The notes beneath the pieces were generated by a model. The model saw only the letters and a list, made by a program, of their open reading frames with translations. It was not told the DNA's origin and made no database searches. Positions 49,127 to 60,863 of a DNA stretch of 64,000 nt are shown one piece after another. Made by a program: the position numbers and the translations under genes. Position 1 is the first letter of the stretch; every line of letters starts with the position of its first letter. The DNA is from Rhizophagus clarus. Taxonomy: Eukaryota > Glomeromycota > Glomeromycetes > Glomerales > Glomeraceae. Location: positions 1 through 64,000 of the forward strand of contig BLAL01000187.1 in the NCBI GenBank assembly GCA_015698045.1, given 5' to 3'.

Positions 49127-52100
49127 AATTTTTGATCAAATAAGTTTTTTAAGTTGTTTTGGGTCAACTTCTAGTTATTATTATCGAATTGATATCAACA
49201 ATAACCTGATGATCTTTTCCAAATACGAACTTTTCCTGATCACCAATAGTGTAATCGTAATTTTTTTTTAATGCTGTATAATAAATACATAACTGATAAC
49301 GTTTTGAAATTAAATAAGATAAAATTTAAAAAAAGTTAAATAGACGCTCATTTTATTTTATTTTTTTTTAAATATAAGAGAATAAGATAATTTAAGCATT
49401 TTTCTGAAAAAAAAAAAAATGAAAAAAAAAAATATTTATATAATAATCTTGCATAAAAATTTTTTTTCTTTCCAGTGAAATATTTAAACTCATGATAAAC
49501 CGAACGAAATTTTTTTAAAAAAAAAGTTTCATTAGAAACGAAATCGTCTTTGAATTTTAACGTACGGTATGAAGAAGATGAACAATTGCAATATCTTATA
49601 GATTTACATGTTTCCCAAATCCCAACTCTGTTTAAAGATCACACGAGCTGAACTAACAGTACAAGAAACCTTTAGGATGGTTGTTTTTCCAGAATTAGAG
49701 TTTCCTGCAACTGCAAGACGGAAAGACCATGATGGCGCAAACTCGTTGCCTTGTCTTGAGTTGGGTGTGTATTCGTCCAAGTTGTATACGATTCTTGTGT
49801 CATATCATTGAGTTCCGTGTCAAATTTTAGATAAAAAATTTGTCTGCCTGGGTTTTCCCTTTCCTCTTCCTATTTTTTTCCCCTTATTTTTTTATATGTC
49901 CGTGTATGTTCATGTAAAAACAGTCATTTCCTTAATTTCTTTTTCTAAAAGAATTCTGTGACATAAAAATAAAATAAAATAAAATAAAATAAATAGATAT
50001 TTGTATCTTGGTGAATTAACTATTAGTTCTTTAATTATATGAGTAACATGCTATATTTATATCTAGTAATCTTCTTCAATGTGTTTCATGGTTCATAATC
50101 AAAACAATGTGAGACAGGTTGCCAAAACTTAGAAGATTTTAGGGCAAGTTCGGCAAAGCCTATGTGCTACTGAAAGGTTAGGCAACTACAATGTCGAAAT
50201 CATTGATGTTCTCGATGCTAACCACGAGATTTTTGGATAATAATAATGCAGAGTTTCGCTTAGATATGGAAAATAATCATAGGATTGCTAAAGGATAGGC
50301 TGATAGGATGTTCTTCTGATATTAAGACAATTAGGATGAAAAATGCATTAAGAAATGGGTGATTAATCGGTTAGTCTCCACTCTCTATCCATATTTTGTA
50401 ATTTATTTTAGCATCTTTATGGTCACGCAAAAGCATAAACATATGTGATAAAATAGCTTCATAGTTCATACACATACATTCATCGATTTTTCATTATACG
50501 ACTTGACTGGACTTGTGGCTTCGCATTAATATTTTAAATAGATTAGTCCGATAATAAAACAGACTTAGATTTTCTCATTGCGCCACGAACGATTAAGAAC
50601 GATTAAGAACGATTAGAAAACACACAGAAATTCATTGTAAAAAAGAAGTCAAAGTTTAATAACCATCTATTATTATGTAGATGTTTCACTCAAAGAGAGG
50701 TCGTTTTGACGACTGATAATTCTTATAATTATATGCATAATTCCAGATATTTATTGGGTTATCACTTAGATCTATAATTAAGAATCAATATTAAACCAAA
50801 TTAATCGCGTACATAATTAAATATTTAAAAAGGATAACTATTGAAAGTTGAAACGCACCTACTCTGTTACCCGTTTATTATTCAATCAAGAATCGCAAAT
50901 TATAATAATAATAATAAATGGGCTTTGGCAAACATCAAAGCCAAATTGCATGGTCAAAGCCAATTCCGGCTCCAAACGCGTTTAAGTCAAGAATCAATAA
51001 ACCAATTTCGATGTCACATAGATACCACCCTTTTTTTTTTTTGATTTTTTTAATAGATAAAATAGAACCCTTTTTTTTAAAAATAAAGAGGCAAAAAAAC
51101 ACATTTTTAATGTTATTTTTACTCCAAATAAACAAACATTTATCCATTTAACGCATTGAATTCGGGCTGTTCATTATCATAATGAATGCTTTTTTTCTTT
51201 CTTTTTATGGTTAAATATATTTTTGTTATTGTTTATTCATTATTTCTTCTTTTTCTTTTTTTTATCATAGGAACAAATATATATATATAAAAAAAACAAA
51301 CAAATAAAAAAAAACCTGTTATAATGAGTATAAATTCGGTAATATAGATACGAGAGATACAGATGATCGACATTCAACTGAACGAGGTTTATTACAAAAT
51401 TGTTTGGCTTTTTTTGTACAGCATCGGAGTCACTATTATTTTGGATGGAATTATTTTTATCTGGTCTGACGAAATTCGCATGAGCAAAAACATTTAATAT
51501 CGCATAAAAATTGTTAGTGACATAACCTCTCCTAAAATTGCATTTTCGGTTCAAAAATCCAACTCAAAATTAAAATGGTGTCGATTGCGAATCCAAAAAA
51601 TTGACACTATCTAACGTTCGTAATTTTAAGCACGAGGACTTCTGAATTATTTGGAGTGGATCCCATGGACAAACTGGATTCCATGCTTTCGACATGTGAA
51701 ATCAGCTACTTGGAATTCAGGTGAATGCTAAATCCAGATTCCAGACGAGGACCGAGTAACTCAAATAACTCGCACTAATACCTACAGGGATATGTAAACC
51801 ATGAGAAATTTCCATTGCTTACTATACATCTTCTTCACAATTAATAGGTTCGATCATATTATAAGTGCACTAATCATGTGTTGCATTGCTTTAGAATTGC
51901 CCAAAGTCCCAGGAGATTATATAGAATACGGCAGCCGTGAAATATTAATATTAAAACGGCTGTTTACAATTAGAATAAGTGGAGAAACTTATAATAAGAC
52001 ACGATATGTTGATTAAGGATTTATTCTGATATTTTATTATTAATTATAAAATTTGCATTCTTGTTTTCTTGTTTTCAAATTAAAGAGGGGGACCATGTCA

Positions 52101-52343
52101 GATGAGAACACGATTTGTCTCTTGACGTTAATTTTTTGAATAAAGTATGCTCAAAAAAAAAAAAAACAAAATACAAAGTTTTAAGCAAGATATTTTTTTT
52201 TATTATTTTGGTTTATTGTTATTGTGGCAACCTTCCTAAAGATCTGGACAGACAGTCACATCATTTTAAAATTGAAAAATACAAATATTATTTATTATAC
52301 TGTAAGAGATGCTCGTTATTGCCGTAAAATTACAGCTTTAGTC
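49127..52343. other. 3.2-kb spacer, no supported gene
   Basis: Begins with the promoter side of the ICE2-like gene. Contains an AAAAT microsatellite (about 49968-49993) and three copies of GAACGATTAA (50588-50617). A few 60-70 codon frames occur (for example 49608-49811), without family likeness or splice context. A coding-like trace near 50190-50240 is too short to name. Confidence 0.4.
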
Positions 52344-52590
52344 TACGGCGACAAACTATGATACCCTGTTTTTTTTTTTGTTGGTTTCTGTTATTTTATA
52401 AATGTTCGAAATTATAATTCTACAACCATTATAATTACTTGATTTTTTTAGTCTTTTCAATTATTTACGGCGATAAACTATGATAAACTTGTTTTTTTTT
52501 TGGGTTTCTGATATTTTATATATATACTGTATATTATATGTTCGAAAATGTAATTCTTGAAATACCTATTATAACTAAAATTTTTTTCCA
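52344..52590. repeat. Tandem duplication, about 122-bp unit, two copies
   Basis: Both copies start TACGGCGA(C/T)AAACTATGATA. They continue with a T-run, GGTTTCTG(T/A)TATTTTATA, ATGTTCGAAA and TAATTCT. They lie just past the stop of the minus-strand voltage-sensor/VWA gene, probably in its 3' untranslated region or terminator. Confidence 0.8.
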
Positions 52591-52595
52591 TCAAA

Positions 52596-54050
52596 TCAAT
52601 TCGTGATTTGGAATAACCACCATCGATATTCTTTTTTATGTTCTCGTAAATTGGATGCTATACTTGTAAAAAGATTTGTTAATACAACTTCGTCCATAAC
52701 CTTTGTAAACGAACAGGTAACGGGACCAGGTGGTGTATATTTTTTCGCAATGTCAACCATCCTTTCTAATGAATCGCTCCCAGTATCTAGACCAAAAAGG
52801 ACAGTATGTAGATATATTGGTGAACTATAATGATAAAAAATTTGATTAATGAATTAATTATATATTATTTAAGATGAAAGAATAATAATTGTGAAAAATA
52901 ATATGTACTTCTTTTTGGCATTGCGTTTACAAATTGAATCCAAATCATATTCAGGAACATCCGCTTCTCCATCTGATAGAAATATTACAATATTTGTCCT
53001 ATTCAAATTTCAAAAGTTAGGATTCGTGTGATATAAATTTTATTAAATTTTATGGAATATAAAAATTTATTTACTTTGTAGCATCAAAATGTTTGTTGAT
53101 TAGTAAATCTGCTTTTTCAATAGCGACTCCAAAATCCGTTCCACCTCTAGTTTGATATTCAAGCATTTTATTAAAGAGGAAATCAGCCTTGATCTTTTCG
53201 TTTTCAAAAATTACATCTGCTTCATCATCAAAAAGAACGAGTGATATCGTATCACGGTCAATACGATCAGTAATCAATGGCGTCCTTGAAGAAGGTTGGT
53301 AACGTGTTTGCAATCTGGCATCCATGAAAGAATAAACAGCATCATATACAGCACCAAGACGATTATCATGAGAATTTTTTAATTTGGCATAATTTCGAGA
53401 CTTTTCTGTTGGGGTAATATCAGTACCTAACAATTAATTAAATTTAAGTTCAAGGGTAAAATAATTAAAATAATTCTTTTGTGCTTAAAGAAAAACAAGA
53501 ACTATAACATTAGAATATTCTTACCATTCATTGAACCACTTCGATCCATAACAAGTATAATATGAAAAGCTGGATATTTATATTCTATAACTTTAACGTG
53601 TGCTGTAAATATACGCCAATATCGTAATGATAATAATGATACTTCAATCAATTCTGTCTCCTTAATTTTTAAGAAAATTCCAACACTTAATGCAGCCAAG
53701 ACCAAAAACGCGTCAAAAGCATGTAATAAACCATGTTTTCCTTTGCGAAAGTACATTGGACCGAATACTATTATTCTAAGTAATACATCAATTGCAAACA
53801 TGATATTGATCACCAATGATAATTTTAATAAGAGTTCAATAAACTGAGTAAAGACATCTTCCAATCTGATCAAAATTACGGCAGCTAATGCAACGATATC
53901 AATGGTTGTAAAAATTAGGCCCCAGACCATGAGACGTTTAGATTCGAGGAATTCCGCAAAGGAAGTGTAAGCAGATTTTTGTGAACTTTGTGCAACTTTA
54001 CTCGAATCATCGTATCTTGGAAACTCTGTAATGGTGGCACCGTAACTCAT
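52596..54050 (-). CDS. Voltage-sensor-like four-helix domain fused to a VWA domain
   Basis: Four exons (minus): 54050-53525, 53426-53075, 52998-52909 and 52824-52596, 398 residues. Four hydrophobic segments lie at about 43-62, 76-96, 110-128 and 135-150. They resemble an Hv1-type voltage sensor: TTIDIVALAAVILI (Asp51 as in S1), MFAIDVLLRIIVFG (S2 with Asp88 and Arg92), LHAFDAFLVLAAL (S3 FDA), and LLSLRYWRIFTAHVKVIE (S4 with Arg143 and Arg146). No pore helices follow. A von Willebrand A domain starts at residue 164 with a full MIDAS: DRSGS (Asp169, Ser171, Ser173), GGTD (Thr272) and SDGEAD (Asp302). The VWA should be cytosolic if topology follows Hv1. Function is unknown: perhaps metal- or voltage-controlled protein binding. 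A plain four-helix membrane anchor is the alternative. Confidence 0.8.
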
Positions 54051-57000
54051 TATTTTTTTTTTTTCTTTTTTTATATATATGTAAAAAAAAAAACAAAAAT
54101 AGTAATTGAAAAAATTTAAAGAATTCCAAAAAAAAAAAAAGTAAAAGTTTGAGAGCGAGAGAAAATATATTTATTGAAATTTGTGAATTTATAGATTTTA
54201 TAGATAAAATTTTAAACTTTACTATTATTACCATTTATGGATAGTCTATAAAACGGAATACGCACAATTTGTAGAACCTAATGAATTAGGGAATTACAAT
54301 GAAAAACTATCATATCAAACATGCAAGGATAACGAACGCCTTTAATAAAATAACAAAGAAAAGAAATTCATCCGTAAATCTCCTTAAATTGGGTCCATTA
54401 AAAAGGAAGTCTTAATTCTTCATGATTTAAAATTGTGATACATTTTAATCTGCATTCAAAAAAAAAAAAAAAAAAAAAAAAACCTAATGAAAAAAGAATT
54501 AAATCATAAAAAAAATGAATTTAAAAAAATTCAATACAATACCAATTGGAGTTTCTGGATCTGAAGCACGATGATTAAAGTTTTGTAATTTATTTTACCC
54601 CAAGTGCGTAACCAGATCGGCTAATTCCCAAATTATATCTTCAAATCCAAATTAATATGCAACCAACCCAGTAGGGCTTAGATCAAAAATACAATTATTA
54701 TTCTTTTTAACTATTGTTATAGTAAATTACTTATTATTTTTCAAAAGAAAATTACAAATCATTCGATCTAGAAACAATAATATAAAAGATTGTACTACTA
54801 TACCCATATAAGTCACTAGTAATTCCAGAATCTCTATTTTCACGTGGCGTTTTGACCACCACATGCCAAGATCGCCAAGCTCATTTATACTTTCGCTTAA
54901 GTAATTAGTCACTATAAATTTAACTATTTTGTACTCCAAGAGTTTGAGTCTGAGACATAGTTTCAAAATATAAATATTGGTGTAAATATGTACTTTCTTA
55001 ACAGTTCTCACTGAGAATTTTTTGGATCCAGAGAACTGGAAGCACTTCATGGCTACAATTATGCATGTCGTGTGAGAACAGCTTATTGTGAACGTACTCT
55101 ATTTTCAGAAATTTCCGAATGATGGTAAATCTCTGTACACGAGGTATTGTTATACAATACTGAATGCATGATAACTATGCTTAGAGTTAGGCACACCTGT
55201 TATCGCGATTATCATGTTTTCATCAACCATTCATATTGAATTATTTCCAAGTTCTACGGTCGTAACGTATCATGCATTCGAATTTCTAATACAAATCTTT
55301 AACGAAAAGATTTTTATTGAAATAATTCGCGTGACAATATAATATAATTAATTCATAATAAAACTTTTATATTATTACGCGTAATTTCTTGTAACGGGGG
55401 AAAGATTTTGTAATTTTGTAATTTTGTAACGAGGAAAGGATTTTGCAGTTGAAAAAAAATATATATATATTTGATGAATTACATATAACGAAGAGTAAAA
55501 AATTTAGCGCTAGAAGATGTATTAAACAAACCATAATGAATGAAATTCATAGAACAAGGTTTCTTTTTAAAAATCTTTGTCATAATAAAATAATCACTAT
55601 AAAGATGAATGATTATGCTAACAAAGATATTTTTAATACATTACTACGCCACTTTTCGTTAAATCTACAATAAATCAAAGAGACAATGATATTTATAAAT
55701 CTTTCACCATAGTAAAATGATCACTAACAATTATATGTCAAGTATATCGAGAAAGTTTTGGTTTATTATTTTTGGGTTTTTCGCGAGCAATTACTTAAAT
55801 AGTATCGGTGCTAATTAAGGTCAAAATTTGATATTGACTATAATTATTCCCTGCATAGTACCCTCAATAGTACCAGGGGTAGGTACTATGTGCAACGCTC
55901 TACGGTACCTTTTTTTTTTTTTACTAAGGTGAAATTTCGCTCTACGTGTTGATAGAGTAAAATTGCTGTTGATCTATAAATAAATTCGTTTTTAAAAAAT
56001 GTAAAAAAAAACGCTATAATCATTATGGTAAAAAAAGGAAATTTTTATTTACAAATTATTATTACATCATATCTATTACATCATAACATATGCTTTTTCA
56101 AATAATTATGTTTAAGGGAGTAACTATACATACAATTTCAAAAAAATTAGCATCAAAAATAAATAAACTAAGCATCAATTCGTCATTCTAAGATCATAAA
56201 CCATTGTTTTTGCTTTGTTACCGATCATTCTCATTTTTTTAACATTTTTTAAAAAACCGGAATTTTTTCTTAAAACTGCAAAGTCTTATTATATAAATAT
56301 ATATTTATCTTATTTATCGGCAAAATAAATAGTAGATCAATTATCAATAAGACTGTTGATTCTTAGTTACTAATCGGTATTTAGGATTTTTTTCCACCAG
56401 TTATGAACTGACAGGTCATTTAGTATATCCAGTATGGATAAAAAAGTTATTTACTAATCTAGTTTAGTAGTTATCATCCTTCGAATGATAACCCATTTAT
56501 ATACTACTAGAACTAATACTTATCGTACTTGATAAAGAATCAAAATCACGTGATAGTGTTATCTGTTCGGATCATCCGTGAACTGCAAGCCCGATGCGGA
56601 TTCTGTAAATTTTATTTTGTATTTCACACAAATCATAAAATTTGATTACGATAATAATTTATTAAAATTTTAATTGATTCACCCAATTTTAATTTATTCA
56701 TGCATGTTTACTAAAATGCACGTTAAAATTCAACCATAAAGTTCGCATATGATGAGTAAGATGTCAAAAAGAAAGTTTATACTTTATAAATCAACAGACT
56801 TGTTCGCAGATTTGTACTCGTACTGTCGTCCTACCACGTACTGTATTTCTATGTATTTTATAGAAAAGATACTCCTTGTACAAGTTTTGGTTCAAATTAC
56901 TCGAATTATAACATTCAAATTTGTAGGCTGTCGAAGATTGTGAACAACTAAAAAACGTGTGATTTTCTTAATTCCGGCTGGAATTACAAACTTACAAACC

Positions 57001-57295
57001 TCTCGAAGCTTAATTCTGGCCAAAGTAGAAATTTCTCGTTATAATTCACGTGACTGATAGTGCTGGCAAAATTACGGAAGACTTTGAATTCTGGTGGAAC
57101 TCGTATCAAATTTACTCGTTTCGTTCAAAGTTAATTCTAGAGACCAATTGGCTTTTGAACTAATTACTAATTTAAAAAAAAAATAAAATAAAAAAGTTGA
57201 ATATTTACAATTAATGAAAATTATTACAAATTTAAAAGATATAAAAGATACGGGACCCGTACAAAATCCCGACAGGCCGAAAAAGATACATTCAT
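54051..57295. other. Spacer, no supported gene
   Basis: Promoter side of the voltage-sensor/VWA gene, then AT-rich DNA. Frames at 54727-55050 (minus), 55443-55673 (plus) and 56749-56943 (plus) have no recognisable domain or splice support. GGTACTATGTGCAACGC near 55880 lies in a short palindromic stretch that may be a repeat remnant. Confidence 0.35.
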
Positions 57296-57470
57296 ATTAA
57301 AGCTAATACGTTGTGATTTTCGATAATATGGATGTTCGGTAATATGGATTTTCGGAAACTTGATTTTGATAATCGAGTTAAATGAATTAATTAATTTGAT
57401 TGTCAGAGTCCCTCCGTTCAAGTGCGCACCCCCATTCAAGTGCGCACCCCCTATTCAAGTGCGTTTTTTC
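57296..57470. repeat. Short repeat cluster, possible MITE remnant
   Basis: Two or three copies of TAATATGGAT with TTCGG (57325-57358), then three tandem copies of a roughly 19-bp word TTCAAGTGCGCACCCCC (57415-57465). These are unlike the AT-rich surroundings. The TAATATGGATNTTCGG words resemble ends of pogo/Tigger-type elements, but no matching inverted end was found. Confidence 0.45.
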
Positions 57471-60400
57471 GAGGAAAAAAAAATTACATACATAAACCTT
57501 ACCACGCACAGGCAAAAAAGTAAATTATTACTTTTATAATATATATATATATATTTTTTTTTTTTTACTACGATTTTGTAATATTGCATACCGATTTCGT
57601 AATTTGGTAAAATAAGAGGATTAATAACTTTTTGTAATTCCTTCCCCTTTCTAAATAATATTATTTTCCTAAAAATGGAAATTCATTACTTTATATGATC
57701 TTAATATTAAAAATGCGAAACGACAATTCTTTGGTAAGGATTCTCAAATTAGGAATAATATTATTATCGAGATTAAAGTTTTAAATTTTAAAATTTAAAA
57801 AAAGAAACAAATTAGGTAAATTAAAAGGGTGTACGAAATATCTCCTTATTTGGACAATCAATTGTGAACTTTTTTAATTTTAGTAATCATGAGACTTCTT
57901 CCAACGAATGTTAAGTATTAACCTTATCCTAGAACATTAAGTTTACATTAACCTAGAATGTTTAAGTAGAATGTTAAATATAAATTACTTAGCCTAGAAC
58001 GCATAAGGTTGTTATCCACAAAAGTTCAAAAAGATCCAACTCATAAATTTGATTGGTTGTCTCATAATTATTATTGCATCAGTTTATTTGGATAATAAAT
58101 TACATGAACTTGCCGCGTCAAAATTGACAATGGATAATTTAAATCAACTAATTATCTAACGATGCCTCTATTAGATTAAATCATCTAATAAATTAATCAC
58201 AAATCAAATCCATCAATTCAAATTGTGTCATATAATGTGATCAAAAAAGATTTTTTGAATCAAAATTTACACAATTATAATTAATTATCGTTGAGATTAT
58301 ATTATAATCATGCGATATTATTAGGAAAAATGTTGCTAATAATATTGATGTATTTTTAAATAACATCAATCCAATCTTTTGAAAGATGTTTCCCATCTCT
58401 TTTACTTTTTAATAATAATTCTCCCCCTTACCTTCCTAATTATTAATTAAATAGTAACACCAGGGAGATATTGCTAGATTTGGCTTTTTCTAATAAGATC
58501 AGGGGTATTTTAATGCAAACAGGATTATTTGCCCACTAAACCAAAATGTGCAACGATTTTAAATAAACTGGTAAAGAAAATTATTTATTACTTTGTAGAT
58601 TAAATAGAAATAATAGACTCTATCTTCTAATAAAAGATTTTTTCAAATTTTTCAAAATATTTTTTTTTTTTTTTTTTTCCAAACTAGACTTTATTCGAAT
58701 GAAAGAATATTAATTCGAAATTAATCATAATAATATGCAATAATATTTACAAAATTTAATATTATAATTATTAAATTCATTTTTTCGAGTGGTTTTTGAA
58801 CTTGTTAAAAAAGCGGTATAAAAAAACGAATTGAAATCATTGGACATTTTTTTTTTTTTTTCGAACAATCAGAATATCACACAAAGGTGACAATACAACA
58901 CAACAATAATATAAAGTAAATAATAATAGTAAACGATGTTTCGTGCACATAATAATTTTTAATGTTTCGTACACATAATTCCTAAAAAAAATATATTTTT
59001 TTTTTGAAAGAAAGAATCCTTCTTTATGTTGACTATGATTGACTATGAGATTGACTATGACTAATTAAAATGTGTTAATTTTTAAATATATATATACATA
59101 CTGTATATATATATAATATATACATATAATTAATTAATTAATTAATTTTTTTTTTCAAATTTAGAATACACGATGAAAATAACGGTATTTGAAACAATTT
59201 CTTTATTAAGTTATGTATATTATTATTGCTTTTTACATAGTATTACGATTTTTAATGGTCAGTCATACTCACCTCATAGGTTTTTTGTTTATCAATAAAA
59301 ACTCCGCTTTTTTAACGTATGATGATGCAATGCATAATTTCGTACAAATGTCGCACATTCCCGCAAGAAAGTGTTTTTTTACAAATTAAATTAAGGTTCA
59401 AAAAAATCATACTAAAAAAAAAAATAAGGATCAAAACAATTATGCGAGTTCATTGTAACATATATTTTTAATTGTCCACTGTTAAAATGGTTTAATAACA
59501 GAAACTACAGAATGAATCTTTATTAAAAAATCCAAAAAAAAAAATAAAAAAAAATCACCTTATAAAAATATTCCATAAAGAAAATTCATTAATCTAAATT
59601 AATCGCGTTATTCAATGAAAGAATAACCATTTTGATAAAATTAATAAAGTTTTTTTTTTTTAAAAATAAAAATTAATAATAATAACAATTTAATGAAAAC
59701 AATAACAATATAATTATGACAATATAAATAAAATTAAAAATAATCTATCGTTTTTTTTTTGATATCAAAAAAAAAAAAAATTCACCAAAAAAAAAAACCC
59801 AAAAATTATCTGATCACTAAAAAAAAATTTTTTTTTTTTTTTTTTTTTTATTAAAATGTGAAATATTAAAAATATTAAAAAGTAAACAGTGATTAAAAAT
59901 TGATTGTTTACAAAAAAAAAAACTGTTCTCCACATTTCTGGGTATTATTTTTATCTATTTTGTTCATTTTTTCTAAAAATAATTTTCTTTTTTTTTTTTT
60001 TTTTAAATATCATTTGTAATATTTATATTTAGATTTTCAATGTTACGATTGTACGATTGTACGATTGTACGAATGAAGATTGAATCACAACAATCACAAA
60101 TCTTGCCGACACCAATTAAAAATCTTGGTTTCTCAAAAAAGCTTAAATTTTTTTTTTAATCAGGTTTTAATCCAGTAATTTTTCCATATCTTCATATACA
60201 GTAATTTCATACTAATTAATTTTACTAATTTCATTCTAGTAGATTTTTTACGTAAAAAAAAAAAAAAACAAAAATCGATTTTTTTTTAAAGATTTGATTG
60301 ATCACATCAAACTTTTTTTTTTTCGAAACTTCGAGGAAAATACTTTATTTTTTTATTTAATTTATTTTTTTATTTTTTTTGTTTTTTTTCGTTTTGTTAC

Positions 60401-60863
60401 TTGAAACTTTAAAAAAAAAAAACTATTTACAAGAAAAGAAATAAAAATATTTATATAGAAGGAAAAGTAAAGAAAAAAAAAAGGAATTTTTTGTTCAAGT
60501 GACTTGTTGTTTTTGTTGTTTTGTTAATAAAGAATGTAATGTTGAAATAATTGATTTTTCGTTGTTGCCAATCTCTTAAATTAATAATTATTTCTAAAAA
60601 TAAGATTCCGAATCAAAAAATTCGTCTCTTTTAAAAATAAAATAAAAAAAAGTATATTACAAGTAATTTTTTTAATAAGAAAAAAATTTTTTTTTTTTTC
60701 GGATAATTATAAATAACTAAAAATGTGTATAATTATGTAATTAAATTAAAAATTTTAAAGACGAACTCTTTTCGATTTATGTGAAAAAAGGGTCTTTTTT
60801 TTTTTTTTGAAAAGATATGATTTTTCATCACATTTTGAATTATTATTATTATATATCTATTTT
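57471..60863. other. 3.4-kb AT-rich spacer with long homopolymers
   Basis: No gene seen. It contains many T and A runs of 10-20 nt, (TA)n near 57540 and 59080-59130, an ATTA tandem at 59128-59147, and triple ACGATTGT at 60049-60070. The last 400 bp probably hold the 3' untranslated region of the phosphatase gene. Confidence 0.45.

Noticed and set aside
49608-49811. Plus-strand frame of 67 codons with slightly higher GC
   Set aside because: No recognised domain and no splice-consistent extension. Possibly a relic, but not supportable.
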